A DNA stretch of 64,000 nucleotides from Chryseobacterium bernardetii (GTDB lineage Bacteria > Bacteroidota > Bacteroidia > Flavobacteriales > Weeksellaceae). The stretch spans positions 5,065,501-5,129,500 of the forward strand of contig NZ_CP033932.1 in the NCBI RefSeq assembly GCF_003815975.1, written 5' to 3'. The notes beneath the pieces were generated by a model. It had not been told where the DNA came from. It made no database searches and saw only the letters and a program-made list of their open reading frames with translations. Made by a program: the position numbers and the translations under genes. This document shows positions 16,236 through 24,750 of this stretch, one piece after another; the first letter of the stretch is position 1, and every line of letters begins with the position of its first letter.

Positions 16236-17432
16236 TTAATCTTCGTAAACCACATATCGGGTCCTTATCTTTTCAAAATCTTCAAGATCTTTTTTCCATG
16301 AAGCTTTAATTTCCGGAATTGATTTCCCGGCAATAATCTGCTTTCTGAATTCGTCAGTTCCGGAAAGAGTATCAAACCACAGATTTTTCAGAAAGAAATC
16401 TAACTGAGGGTTTTTGTAGTTCTGATATGCTTTGATTACCCATTCAATATTCAGTTCTCTTAAATCCTTAGGATAATTGGAAAGATCTTCTCCATAACAT
16501 AATTTACCATTTAAAAACGGATCTTTAGCTCCATAACTCGGTTTAGGAGTAAACTTATAGGGAAGATTTTCAGTCCATGGTGAACCATAGATCTGGAAAG
16601 GCTGTTCTGTACCTCTCCCCACAGAAACCTGAGTTCCTTCAAAAAAACATAAACTCGGATATAAATTGATTGCTTTATCGTTGGGTAAGTTTGGGGATGG
16701 CTTATCCAGCATCGGATAACGCTGCTTTTTGTGGTAGTTCTTCATCTGGATCAAAGTATATTTTGCCTGAACCCCATTTTTCAGCCATTTTTCACCATTT
16801 ACCATTTTTCCGTACTCACCAATAGTAAGTCCATACACTACAGGAACTTCATGCATACCTACAAAACTGGCCCACTTTTTTCTTAAAACCGGTCCATCCG
16901 TATATCCATCATGTGGATTGGGGCGGTCCAGAACCATTATTTCAACATTATTTTCAGCACCAGCCTCCATCAGATAAGTCAAGGTAGAGATATAGGTATA
17001 AAACCTCACCCCCACATCCTGGATATCAAAAACAACAAGATCAATTCCTGCCAGCTGTTCAGGTTTCGGTTTTTTATTACTCGCATATAGAGAAATAATT
17101 GGAATTCCGGTCTTCATATCTACTCCATTTTTCACTTTTGCCCCTGCATCAGCATCGCCTCTGAAACCATGTTCGGGGGCAAAAATAGCTTTAATTTTCA
17201 CCCCGTTTTTCACTAAAAAATCTACTAAATGGGTTCTGTCACTCATTAAACCTGTCTGGTTAGTTACAACTCCAATGGTTTTATCTTTTAATAAAGGTAA
17301 ATAAAGCTCAGGCTGATCCGCTCCGGTTTTAAAATCCGGTTGAACTTGAGTCTGAGAATAATATTGATTGAATACTCCTAAAAAAATTAGGCAAATAAGA
17401 AGTAAATTTTTAATTTTGAAATCTAAATTCAT
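16236..17432 (-). CDS. namZ: NamZ-type exo-beta-N-acetylmuramidase (DUF1343, GH171)
   Basis: A 398-residue exported protein from ATG 17432, with the signal peptide LLLICLIFLGVFNQYYSQ. The body matches the DUF1343 family, shown in Tannerella to be the exo-N-acetylmuramidase NamZ, which removes MurNAc from the non-reducing end of peptidoglycan fragments. Visible hallmarks are GVVTNQTG, FAPEHGFRGDADAGAKV, VVFDIQDVGVRFYTYISTLT, LDRPNPHDGYTDGPVL and YGLTIGEYGKMVNGEKWL. Length is normal. The ATG lies 4 nt from the TTG of the divergent permease gene, so each promoter lies inside the other gene. The role is probably cell-wall recycling. Confidence 0.9.
   Translation of the reverse strand: MNLDFKIKNLLLICLIFLGVFNQYYSQTQVQPDFKTGADQPELYLPLLKDKTIGVVTNQTGLMSDRTHLVDFLVKNGVKIKAIFAPEHGFRGDADAGAKVKNGVDMKTGIPIISLYASNKKPKPEQLAGIDLVVFDIQDVGVRFYTYISTLTYLMEAGAENNVEIMVLDRPNPHDGYTDGPVLRKKWASFVGMHEVPVVYGLTIGEYGKMVNGEKWLKNGVQAKYTLIQMKNYHKKQRYPMLDKPSPNLPNDKAINLYPSLCFFEGTQVSVGRGTEQPFQIYGSPWTENLPYKFTPKPSYGAKDPFLNGKLCYGEDLSNYPKDLRELNIEWVIKAYQNYKNPQLDFFLKNLWFDTLSGTDEFRKQIIAGKSIPEIKASWKKDLEDFEKIRTRYVVYED
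17411..17418 (+). promoter_or_regulatory. -7 box of the permease gene, inside namZ
   Basis: TAATTTTG matches TAnnTTTG and ends 18 nt before the TTG start at 17437. It lies inside the signal-peptide codons of namZ on the other strand. It supports the TTG as start, since the ATG at 17368 would be upstream of the promoter. Confidence 0.5.
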
Positions 17433-17436
17433 AAGC

Positions 17437-18666
17437 TTGAAGTTTCCTTTATATTTCTCTAGAAAAATAGCGTTTTCCAAAGATAACAAAAATAACCTTT
17501 CAAGGGTTATCATCTTCATTGGCAGGCTTTCCGTAGCACTGGGAATCATTGTTTCCCTGATTACCGTAGCCACCGGATTTGGTTCCAAAAAAGCTATTAA
17601 AGAGAGGCTTGCAGATTTCAGCGGACATATCACGGTGAGATCTACCCGGTCCAATTCTTCCTATAACACTTCTGTTCTGGATAATCAGGGATTGAATATT
17701 GCCAAGATCAAGGAGCTTCCTGATGTTGAAAGTATTCAGAAATATGTAACCGTTACCGGAATTATGCGTAATGAGCATAATTTTGCAGGAATTATATTTA
17801 AAGGGATCGGGAAAGACTTCGACAGCTTACGATTTAAAAAATTCCTTATTGCCGGAACTACTCCAAAAGTAACAGAAGTAGGTTTTAACAATGATGTAGC
17901 AATTTCACAGAAAATAGCCAATGACCTGCATCTTAAAGTGAATGACAGTATTGTTACTGTTTTCTTAAAAGCAGATCAAAAACCTCTTTACCGTAAGTTC
18001 AAAATCATTGGGATTTACAGAACTGATATCAAACTTATTGATGAGCAGTTTGTAATTGGGGGAATTAACCACGCTAGAAAGATTCAGGATATGAAGCCTG
18101 ATGAGATCGGGGGAATTGATATTTTCCTTAAAAATGTGAATGATATCGATAAAGATTTCCCTGATATTGAAAAGCTGATCGGTTATAAAAACTATGCTGA
18201 GAAAGCGACTGAAAAATTCCCACAAATTACAGACTGGATCAGTATTTTCGATACCAATATTGCACTTATCATCATCATTATGCTGATTGTAGTGGTAATC
18301 AATATTATTATGGTTCTTCTTATTCTTATTATTGAAAGAACCAATTCCATAGGTTTGCTTAAAACTTTAGGAGCAAGCAATTCGCAGATCAGGGCTACTT
18401 TTATCAATTATACCCTTATCATTATGATTCCGGGTCTTTTATATGGGAATGCCATCGGACTTGGATTAATTCTTATTCAGAAATTCTTTGGGATTATTAA
18501 ACTTAATCCGGAAAATTACTATGTAAGTACGGTTCCGGTAGATCTTAACCCTATTGCCATTATTTCCATTTCATTAGGAATTCTGGTTATATCTGCACTT
18601 GCCTTAATTATTCCAAGTTATCTGATCAGTAAGATATCTCCGGTGAAGGCAATCAAATACAATTAA
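17437..18666 (+). CDS. LolE/FtsX-type ABC transporter permease
   Basis: An integral membrane subunit of about 409 residues from TTG 17437. An in-frame ATG at 17368 exists but adds a basic tail and lies upstream of the promoter. Topology is that of the MacB/LolC/E class: one N-terminal helix (VIIFIGRLSVALGIIVSLITVATGFG), a periplasmic domain of about 200 residues, then three C-terminal helices in the FtsX domain (ALIIIIMLIVVVINIIMVLL, ERTNSIGLLKTLGASNSQIR, IIPSYLISKISPVKAIKYN). In Bacteroidota such lone permeases are annotated as lipoprotein-release or general ABC permeases. The ATPase partner is not in the window. Confidence 0.85.
   Translation: MKFPLYFSRKIAFSKDNKNNLSRVIIFIGRLSVALGIIVSLITVATGFGSKKAIKERLADFSGHITVRSTRSNSSYNTSVLDNQGLNIAKIKELPDVESIQKYVTVTGIMRNEHNFAGIIFKGIGKDFDSLRFKKFLIAGTTPKVTEVGFNNDVAISQKIANDLHLKVNDSIVTVFLKADQKPLYRKFKIIGIYRTDIKLIDEQFVIGGINHARKIQDMKPDEIGGIDIFLKNVNDIDKDFPDIEKLIGYKNYAEKATEKFPQITDWISIFDTNIALIIIIMLIVVVINIIMVLLILIIERTNSIGLLKTLGASNSQIRATFINYTLIIMIPGLLYGNAIGLGLILIQKFFGIIKLNPENYYVSTVPVDLNPIAIISISLGILVISALALIIPSYLISKISPVKAIKYN
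17478..17485 (-). promoter_or_regulatory. -7 box of namZ, inside the permease gene
   Basis: TATCTTTG on the minus strand, about 45 nt before the namZ ATG and within the first codons of the divergent permease gene. Confidence 0.5.
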
Positions 18667-18756
18667 CCTTATATCAGGTTCAAAAAATTAAGCTTTTAAT
18701 GAGCTGTCTTGAGCTGTAATCACACATGATCCCGGTACGGATAATTTTAAAAGCAT

Positions 18757-18764
18757 TATCTTTG
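18757..18764 (+). promoter_or_regulatory. -7 box of the cysteine/cystathionine synthase gene
   Basis: TATCTTTG, a full TAnnTTTG match, ends 19 nt before the ATG. Confidence 0.55.
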
Positions 18765-18783
18765 TACCGCATATAAAACATTT

Positions 18784-19767
18784 ATGAAATACGCAAAAAA
18801 TATCCTTGAAACTATAGGAAACACACCATTGGTAAAACTTAACAATGTATTGGGAGAAGATTTCCCGGCATTGGTTTTAGCAAAAGTTGAGACATTCAAC
18901 CCTGGAAACTCTGTAAAGGACAGAATGGCTCTTAAAATGATCGAAGATGCCGAAAAAGACGGCAGATTAAAGCCTGGAGGAACTATTATTGAAGGTACTT
19001 CGGGAAATACAGGAATGGGACTGGCATTGGCTGCCATCATTAAAGGCTACAAGTGTATCTTTGTTACCAATTCCAAGCAATCTAAAGAAAAGTGCGATAT
19101 CCTTCGCGCTGTAGGGGCAGAAGTAATTGTTTGTCCTACCGATGTTAAACCTACAGATCCGCGTTCTTATTATTCAGTATCTAAAAGACTGGCTAAAGAA
19201 ACTGAAAACGGATGGTATGTAAACCAATATGATAATTTATCTAACAGGGCGGCTCACTATGAGTCTACGGCACCTGAAATCTGGGAGCAGACGGAGGGAA
19301 AACTTACTCACTTTGTAGTAGGAGCCGGAACAGGTGGTACCATTACAGGATGTGGAACCTTCTTCAAGGAAAAAAATAAGAATATTAAGGTAATAGGGGT
19401 TGACACATATGGTTCTATCCTGAAAGAATTCCACGAAACCGGTGAATTACACTATGATCACGCTTACACTTACATTACTGAAGGAATTGGTGAAGATATC
19501 ATTCCTGAAAACTATGATATGTCTGTTATTGATCACTTTGAGAAAGTAACGGATAAAGATGGAGCGATCTATGCAAGAAAACTGGCTAAAGAAGAAGGTA
19601 TTTTCTGCGGATATTCTGCAGGAAGTGCTATTGCATCATTGGTTCAGATGAAAGATCAGTTCACTAAAGATGATATTATCGTTGTTCTTCTTCACGACCA
19701 CGGCTCAAGATACGTAGGAAAGATCTACAATGACGAGTGGATGAAAGAAATGGGCTGGCTGGAATAA
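18784..19767 (+). CDS. PLP-dependent cysteine synthase / cystathionine beta-synthase
   Basis: A 327-residue fold-type II PLP enzyme that makes cysteine or cystathionine from an activated serine. The PLP lysine is Lys45 in NPGNSVKDRMA, the substrate loop is EGTSGNTGMGLA and the phosphate-binding loop is GAGTGGTITG. The C-terminus (VLLHDHGSRYVGKIYNDEWMKEMGWLE region) resembles the catalytic core of cystathionine beta-synthase more than classic CysK, although the regulatory CBS domains are absent. The enzyme could therefore be a one-domain CBS for transsulfuration or an O-acetylserine sulfhydrylase. It is monocistronic between its own promoter and a strong terminator. Confidence 0.88.
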   Translation: MKYAKNILETIGNTPLVKLNNVLGEDFPALVLAKVETFNPGNSVKDRMALKMIEDAEKDGRLKPGGTIIEGTSGNTGMGLALAAIIKGYKCIFVTNSKQSKEKCDILRAVGAEVIVCPTDVKPTDPRSYYSVSKRLAKETENGWYVNQYDNLSNRAAHYESTAPEIWEQTEGKLTHFVVGAGTGGTITGCGTFFKEKNKNIKVIGVDTYGSILKEFHETGELHYDHAYTYITEGIGEDIIPENYDMSVIDHFEKVTDKDGAIYARKLAKEEGIFCGYSAGSAIASLVQMKDQFTKDDIIVVLLHDHGSRYVGKIYNDEWMKEMGWLE

Positions 19768-19790
19768 GCGGGCACAAAACATTATAAAAA

Positions 19791-19820
19791 AAATCAGAGC
19801 GTTTTTGCTCTGATTTTTTT
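19791..19820. terminator. Bidirectional terminator
   Basis: AAATCAGAGC and GCTCTGATTT form a 10-bp stem around six nucleotides. A T-run follows on the plus strand and on the minus strand. It serves both the synthase gene and the convergent gene ending at 19819, whose stop codon overlaps the stem edge. Confidence 0.85.
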
Positions 19821-20346
19821 ATGATTGGATTTTATCCTTCAAAATGCTCTTCAGCAGAGAATAATCCCTTTCATTCATTGATTTTCTGGGAAACATATAA
19901 CTGTATTTTCCTTCAAGGGAAATGAAATCATGAGTACTTTCAAAAAAACTGAAGTCTTTCCATTCACTGGTTTCTTTTTCCCCATCAATATTGACGGTAA
20001 AAAAATGCTGTTCAATTCTGATCTCATAAACCTGACATTTTTCCAGGGTATTCAGATAATGATTAACCTGTTTTTTCCATCTTGAAACCTTATTAACGCT
20101 TACAGACAGAAAAACGGCACAAAGCAGGAGTATAAAACTCAAAAAATATAAAATCCCCTGGCTCTCTTTACTTAAACTCCCTTTTATCAAAAATGCAATC
20201 AACAGAATAACCGCTGCTGCAATGGTTGTAATGGTTTTACTTTTAGTAGTGGGAGAAAAAAGCAGGCTGTCCTGATTTCCGCTAAAATAAATATCTTCAA
20301 AAATCTTTCTCTCAGGTTTTAATGTAATCACTTTTTCCTCACTCAT
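19819..20346 (-). CDS. Membrane protein with YcxB-like layout, unknown function
   Basis: A 175-residue protein. Two adjacent transmembrane helices (TITTIAAAVILLIAFLIKG and GILYFLSFILLLCAVFLSV) are followed by a soluble C-terminal domain containing YEIRIEQHFFTVNIDGEKETSEWKDFSFFES and YMFPRKSMNERDYSLL. That alternation resembles the YcxB-like fold (two helices then a small beta-rich domain), though I would not assign it firmly. It lies 32 nt downstream of cbpM on the same strand and may be read through from the chaperone operon. Confidence 0.7.
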   Translation of the reverse strand: MSEEKVITLKPERKIFEDIYFSGNQDSLLFSPTTKSKTITTIAAAVILLIAFLIKGSLSKESQGILYFLSFILLLCAVFLSVSVNKVSRWKKQVNHYLNTLEKCQVYEIRIEQHFFTVNIDGEKETSEWKDFSFFESTHDFISLEGKYSYMFPRKSMNERDYSLLKSILKDKIQS

Positions 20347-20378
20347 AAAATTGTTGCTTTAAAAGCTACAAAACTAAG

Positions 20379-20681
20379 CTAAATATCCTCATATTGATCA
20401 CTGATTGCTGAAAGTTTATTCATCAGTTCTCTGTTTCTCCGTTTTAAAGCGTCCAGTTTCTTCAGCATATTATGAATCACTTCCAAACCAGGAAGATTAA
20501 TTTCAAGGTCATAATGCCAATTGGCAAACTTTTCCAAATCCGGAAGATCTTCATACATCAGATAATGAATATCATTTTCTATCTGTATGTTCAGCAGGCC
20601 ATAATCTACAAGTTCATCAAAAAAAGTGATTTCTATATTATATATTCTTACGAGTTCTTCCCGTGATATTCTTTCATTCAT
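20379..20681 (-). CDS. cbpM: Chaperone modulator CbpM
   Basis: A 100-residue MerR-like helical protein. In Escherichia coli CbpM binds the J-domain of CbpA and inhibits it. The N-terminal segment SREELVRIYNIEITFFDELVDYGLL is the winged-helix-like part, and the C-terminal LDALKRRNRELMNKL forms the long helix. It starts 3 nt after the cbpA stop codon, the conserved gene order for this pair, which makes the assignment secure despite low sequence complexity. Confidence 0.88.
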   Translation of the reverse strand: MNERISREELVRIYNIEITFFDELVDYGLLNIQIENDIHYLMYEDLPDLEKFANWHYDLEINLPGLEVIHNMLKKLDALKRRNRELMNKLSAISDQYEDI

Positions 20682-20684
20682 AGC

Positions 20685-21596
20685 CTAGGAATTTTTAAGT
20701 TGTTCAAAAAGTTCTTTCTGCTTATCGGTAAGGTTAGTGGGCAGCTTCACTTCGTAGGTTACAAAAAGATCGCCGTGCTCGCTTTCTTTTTTATAGACAG
20801 GAAAACCTTTACCTTTCAGCCTTACCGTCATACCGCTTTGCGTTTCCGGTTTTACTTTAAGGTTAACACTTCCGTTTAGGGTATTTACCTTTACATCCCC
20901 GCCTAAAACTGCGGTATACAGATCAATAGCAACCTTTGTTTTAAGATCATCTCCTATCCTTTCAAAATCAGGATCTATTGGAATATTAAATGTGATGTAG
21001 AGATCCCCGTTTGGACCGCCATTTACTCCGGGGTTTCCATGACCTTTCAATTTGATCTTCTGCCCATCATAAACTCCGGCAGGAATTGTGATTCTTACTT
21101 TTTTACCATTGATTTCAAAAGTCTGCGGATGTGTTACTGCAGCATCTCTCAAATTCAGGGTTAATTCTGCCTGTACATCCTGACCTTTAAATTTTCCTGA
21201 AGCTCTGCCTCTTGAACTTCTACCAAATCCGCCGGCTCCGCCAAACATATTCTGGAAGAAGTCTGAAAAATCTTCGCCTTCACCAAAGTCTGCACCGGAG
21301 AAACCACCACCGTAGTTGTGTTGCTGCTGATATTGTCTTTGCTGTTGTTGAGCTTTTTCGTATTCTTCACCATGTTTCCAGTTTTCTCCGTACTTATCAT
21401 ACTTTGCCCGGTTTTCCGGATTACTGAGAACTTCATTGGCTTCGTTCAGCTCTTTGAATTTTCTTTCTGATTCTTTATCATCAGGATTAAGGTCCGGATG
21501 TAGTTTTCTGGCCAATTTCCGGTAAGCCTTTTTGATATCATCCTGGGTTGCACTTTTATCTACACCTAAAATTTTATAGTAATCTATATAAGCCAT
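20685..21596 (-). CDS. cbpA: DnaJ-family co-chaperone CbpA
   Basis: A 303-residue Hsp40 of the CbpA class, which stimulates DnaK ATPase and may bind curved DNA. The J-domain covers residues 1-70 with HPD at 33-35 ([10 protein letters not shown]). A Gln/Gly/Phe-rich linker ([17 protein letters not shown]) comes next. The two C-terminal substrate-binding domains (about 130-300) lack the four CxxCxGxG zinc motifs, which separates it from DnaJ. A -7 box lies 17-24 nt upstream of the ATG. The partner cbpM follows directly. Confidence 0.93.
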   Translation of the reverse strand: MAYIDYYKILGVDKSATQDDIKKAYRKLARKLHPDLNPDDKESERKFKELNEANEVLSNPENRAKYDKYGENWKHGEEYEKAQQQQRQYQQQHNYGGGFSGADFGEGEDFSDFFQNMFGGAGGFGRSSRGRASGKFKGQDVQAELTLNLRDAAVTHPQTFEINGKKVRITIPAGVYDGQKIKLKGHGNPGVNGGPNGDLYITFNIPIDPDFERIGDDLKTKVAIDLYTAVLGGDVKVNTLNGSVNLKVKPETQSGMTVRLKGKGFPVYKKESEHGDLFVTYEVKLPTNLTDKQKELFEQLKNS

Positions 21597-21612
21597 AGAA
21601 ACGATGTTTACT

Positions 21613-21620
21613 CAAATTTA
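21613..21620 (-). promoter_or_regulatory. -7 box of cbpA
   Basis: TAAATTTG on the minus strand, a full TAnnTTTG match. The divergent symporter promoter lies 48 bp away, so the two share a compact 93-bp control region. Confidence 0.5.
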
Positions 21621-21667
21621 TGAAATTTAGGTCTGAATATTGTATAACAAAGTGTTAAAAATAAAAC

Positions 21668-21675
21668 TATCTTTG
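21668..21675 (+). promoter_or_regulatory. -7 box of the symporter gene
   Basis: TATCTTTG, with 14 nt to the ATG at 21690, implying a leader of fewer than ten nucleotides. Confidence 0.5.
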
Positions 21676-21689
21676 ATAAAAACTACCGA

Positions 21690-22895
21690 ATGAAAGAGGT
21701 ACTGAAAAACTATTCCGGAATCTTATTTTTACTTCTGGGAATCACTATTGGAAGCATTATAGGAATTATTGCTCCCGGCTTGGTGGAATTTATAAAGCCA
21801 TTAGGAGATATATTTCTGAACCTTCTCTTTGTAAGTGTTGTACCTCTGGTATTCTTTGCAGTATCCAATTCTATTGCATCTTTAGAGCAACAGTCTAAAT
21901 TTGGAAAGATCATTCTTATCATGGCACTTACCTTTCTGTTTTTTATTCTGACTGCTGCTATTTTTACGATCTGCGCCGTGTATCTGTTTCCGGTTTCCGG
22001 AGTTTCCGGAAGTTCTGATATAATTGCAGAAGCAGCGAATGAAGATAGCTGGGGAAACAGGATTGTAAGCTTCTTTACTGTGGGAGAATTTACATCGTTG
22101 TTTTCCAGACAGAATATGCTGGCACTCCTTATTTTTGCTTTTATGACTGGTTTTGCAGCCCGAAAAACAGGAGAAGCAGGGCACCCTTTCAGGGTATTTA
22201 TAGCATCAGGATATGAAGTGATGAAAGAGCTGCTGTTATTGGTAATGAAGATGGCCCCGGTTGGTCTGGGAGCCTATTTTGCTTACCAGGTAGCTACATT
22301 AGGGCCACAGCTTTTTGGATTCTATGCTAAACCTTTAGGATTATATTATATTGCAGGAATTATTTATTTTCTTGTTTTCTTTTCTATATATGCGTTTATG
22401 GCAAATGGACGGAATGGAGTGAAGAGTTTCTGGACCAATGCCATTTACCCGACTCTTACTGCTATAAGTACCTGCAGCAGTTTTGCTACCATGCCCGCCA
22501 ATTTACAGGCTGCATCCAAGATCGGAATTCCGAATTCTATCGCTAACCTTGTCATTCCCATTGGGACAACTCTGCATAAAAACGGTTCTTCGATGTCTTC
22601 AATTATTAAAATCTATGTTGCTTTTTTAATTATTGGAAAAGATTTTTTTGATCCTGCCAACTTACTTTTAGCATTGGGAATAACCGTTTTTGTAAGTATT
22701 GTGGCTGGTGGAATTCCTAATGGCGGATATATTGGAGAAATGCTGATGATCTCGGTGTATAAGTTACCTCAGGAAGCTATTCCGGCGGTTATGATTATCG
22801 GCACCCTGGTAGATCCTTTAGCTACGGTTTTAAATTCTGTGGGAGATATTGTAGCAGCCATGTTTGTGAACCGGTTTGTCAAGGTTGATAAATGA
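21690..22895 (+). CDS. Dicarboxylate/amino acid:cation symporter (DAACS, GltP-like)
   Basis: A 401-residue inner-membrane transporter of the DAACS family, which moves glutamate, aspartate or C4-dicarboxylates with Na+ or H+. Eight hydrophobic segments are evident. The re-entrant loop is serine-rich (TAISTCSSFATMPANL), and the NMD-type motif is replaced by PIGTTLHKNGSSMSS in the seventh helix region, a known variation within the family. The C-terminal block LVDPLATVLNSVGDIVAAMFVNRFV corresponds to helix 8 with its substrate-binding Asp and Asn. It is monocistronic and divergent from cbpA. The exact substrate cannot be read from sequence. Confidence 0.9.
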   Translation: MKEVLKNYSGILFLLLGITIGSIIGIIAPGLVEFIKPLGDIFLNLLFVSVVPLVFFAVSNSIASLEQQSKFGKIILIMALTFLFFILTAAIFTICAVYLFPVSGVSGSSDIIAEAANEDSWGNRIVSFFTVGEFTSLFSRQNMLALLIFAFMTGFAARKTGEAGHPFRVFIASGYEVMKELLLLVMKMAPVGLGAYFAYQVATLGPQLFGFYAKPLGLYYIAGIIYFLVFFSIYAFMANGRNGVKSFWTNAIYPTLTAISTCSSFATMPANLQAASKIGIPNSIANLVIPIGTTLHKNGSSMSSIIKIYVAFLIIGKDFFDPANLLLALGITVFVSIVAGGIPNGGYIGEMLMISVYKLPQEAIPAVMIIGTLVDPLATVLNSVGDIVAAMFVNRFVKVDK

Positions 22896-22996
22896 TATGG
22901 AATTATACATGAAATTTTTCCTGTGTCAGAAATAGAAGATTCAATCTAGATCATGACAACCGGTATGAAATGATATATAGTTACCCGATCTTAAAG

Positions 22997-23380
22997 TTAT
23001 TCGCTGCGTTTTACAGATTCAAGGTTTTCGTATTCTTCTGGGCTAAAAAGTCTGTATTGCACTTTGAATGTTTTACCTAAAGGAGTTTCTAACGAGAAAC
23101 CTCCTGGTCCGAACCCGTCCGTCACATCAAGTGTAAAATGAGAGTATTTCCAGTATTCAAAAAGATCACGGTCTATCCAGAACTCATGCCCGTTGATGGT
23201 TCCTATCATAGCATCATTCATCCTTGGAAAAAATCCTCCTTTTTCAAAACATTGCGGCTGGGTACCTTCACAGCAGCCTCCTGCCTGGTAAAACATCAGT
23301 TCACCATACTTTTCTTCAAGTTCCCGGATGACTTCCAGGGCTTTTTCTGTTGCCGAAAGTCTTGATATTTTCCCTTTCAT
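22997..23380 (-). CDS. DUF779 protein, aldehyde-dehydrogenase-associated
   Basis: A 127-residue protein of the DUF779 family, which in many bacteria is encoded beside acetaldehyde or chloroacetaldehyde dehydrogenases. Visible hallmarks are MFYQAGGCCEGTQPQC, with a Cys-Cys pair and a further Cys, and FWIDRDLFEYWKYSHFTLDVTDGFGPGGFSLE. The cysteines may bind metal. The genes upstream on this strand are a zinc alcohol dehydrogenase and an aldehyde dehydrogenase, as expected. An intrinsic terminator separates it from the alcohol dehydrogenase gene, so it may have its own promoter. The molecular role is not established to my knowledge. Confidence 0.88.
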   Translation of the reverse strand: MKGKISRLSATEKALEVIRELEEKYGELMFYQAGGCCEGTQPQCFEKGGFFPRMNDAMIGTINGHEFWIDRDLFEYWKYSHFTLDVTDGFGPGGFSLETPLGKTFKVQYRLFSPEEYENLESVKRSE

Positions 23381-23424
23381 TATCTTATCTGTTATTATAT
23401 ATAAAGGCAGCTATCATTATAAAA

Positions 23425-23456
23425 GATCCCGGTAAAATAAAATTTTAACCGGGATC
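23425..23456 (-). terminator. Terminator after the alcohol dehydrogenase gene
   Basis: GATCCCGGT and ACCGGGATC form a 9-bp stem, extended by AT pairs, followed on the minus strand by TTTTATAAT. Confidence 0.75.
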
Positions 23457-23469
23457 AGTAGCATCATCT

Positions 23470-24504
23470 TTAATTTGAGCCTGCAATATCCAATACTATT
23501 CTGCCATCAATCTGGCCTTTTTTCATTTTATCAAATACATCATTGATATCTTCCAATTTTGCTGAGGTTACGGTAGCTTTTACAAGTCCTTCATTGGCAA
23601 AATCCAATGCTTCCTGCAAATCTTTTCTGGTTCCTACAATAGATCCTCTTACGGTAATTCTTTTTAAAACTGTTTCAAAAATAGGAAGTTCGAATGATCC
23701 GGGAGGCAGTCCGTTGAGAGCAATGGTTCCTTTTCTTCTTAAAACATCTATTCCCTGCTTGAACGCAATTGGAGAGACAGCAGTGATTAATGCACCATGC
23801 ATTCCTCCTACTTCTTTATGCAGATATTCACCGGGATCTGTATTCTTCGCATTAACTACAAGGTCTGCCCCTAATTTTTTTGCAAGGTCAAGTTTATCAT
23901 CTGCAACATCAATGGCAGCAACATGCATACCCATTGCTTTTGCGTACTGAACCGCTACGTGTCCCAAACCTCCGATCCCTGAAATGGCAACCCATTCTCC
24001 GGGTTTGGTTTCAGTTTCTTTTAGTCCTTTATAAACGGTTACTCCCGCACATAATATAGGTGCAATCTCAAGAAAATTCACGTCTGATTTTAGGTGCCCC
24101 ACATATCTCGAATCTGCTATTACATATTCTGCAAATCCTCCGTCTACACTGTATCCTCCATTTTTCTGAGCTTCACAAAGAGTTTCCCATCCTGTAATGC
24201 AGTAATCGCAACAGCCACACGCGCTGTACAGCCATGGAACTCCTACAGCATCCCCCTCTTTTACAAAAGCTTCAGGTCCGCAAGCTACTACAATACCTAC
24301 ACCTTCATGCCCTGGAATAAGCGGCATTTTGGGTTTGGCAGGCCAATCTCCATCTACAGCGTGTAAATCTGTGTGACAAACGCCGCAGGCAATAACCTTT
24401 ACAAGCACTTCATATCTTCCGGGTTCTCTTACAGGAACTTCTTCTATTTTCAGGGGCTGCCCGAAGCCTTGAACTACAGCAGCTTTCATTGTTTTTGGGA
24501 TCAT
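23470..24504 (-). CDS. adhP: Zinc-dependent alcohol dehydrogenase (AdhP-like)
   Basis: A 344-residue medium-chain dehydrogenase oxidising primary alcohols or reducing aldehydes with NAD(H). Catalytic zinc ligands are Cys43 (ACGVCHTD) and His66 (PGHEGVG). The structural zinc site has four cysteines at about 96, 99, 102 and 110 ([16 protein letters not shown]). The Rossmann motif is [13 protein letters not shown] near residue 177. This lineage (bacterial AdhP/AdhT) prefers ethanol and propanol. It lies downstream of the aldehyde dehydrogenase gene on the same strand, separated by 246 bp containing a GC-rich folded element, so co-transcription is uncertain. An internal ATG five codons in is an alternative start. 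Confidence 0.93.
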   Translation of the reverse strand: MIPKTMKAAVVQGFGQPLKIEEVPVREPGRYEVLVKVIACGVCHTDLHAVDGDWPAKPKMPLIPGHEGVGIVVACGPEAFVKEGDAVGVPWLYSACGCCDYCITGWETLCEAQKNGGYSVDGGFAEYVIADSRYVGHLKSDVNFLEIAPILCAGVTVYKGLKETETKPGEWVAISGIGGLGHVAVQYAKAMGMHVAAIDVADDKLDLAKKLGADLVVNAKNTDPGEYLHKEVGGMHGALITAVSPIAFKQGIDVLRRKGTIALNGLPPGSFELPIFETVLKRITVRGSIVGTRKDLQEALDFANEGLVKATVTSAKLEDINDVFDKMKKGQIDGRIVLDIAGSN

Positions 24505-24598
24505 ATTTTATTTTTTGAATGAGTTTATCAGGGTTATTTTGAGTAATTATCCAATTGTCCTCTAAAAAAATATTTTTTAGGGTAAAAGTTTAAATAAA

Positions 24599-24741
24599 GG
24601 ACGCTACATACCCTGCGTGAGGGATAGTAAGGGCGGCGAGGGACGAGCCGGTACGCAATGCAATGAAGTACCGAAACAAAGTGAAGCCCTGAATAGCCCG
24701 ACCGTTTGCCTTGGGAAAAGCCAAGGCAATCGGGCACGTCC
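24599..24741. repeat. GC-rich folded intergenic element
   Basis: About 143 bp clearly richer in G+C than the flanks and non-coding. Outer arms GGACG / CGTCC close the element. Inside, one arm has AGGGC...GCCCT enclosing CGGTAC (24649-24654) and GTACCG (24668-24673). A second arm has GCCCGA...TCGGGC with an inner stem TGCCTTGG / CCAAGGCA. Drawn out, this is a three-way junction with two hairpins. It could be a REP-like mobile repeat, a structured RNA or an attenuator. I see no second copy in this window. Confidence 0.55.
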
Positions 24742-24750
24742 TACATAATA

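Noticed and set aside
17368..17436. In-frame ATG giving a longer N-terminus to the ABC permease.
   Set aside because: It lies upstream of the -7 box at 17411-17418, adds a basic non-hydrophobic tail and overlaps the namZ signal-peptide codons; TTG 17437 fits better.
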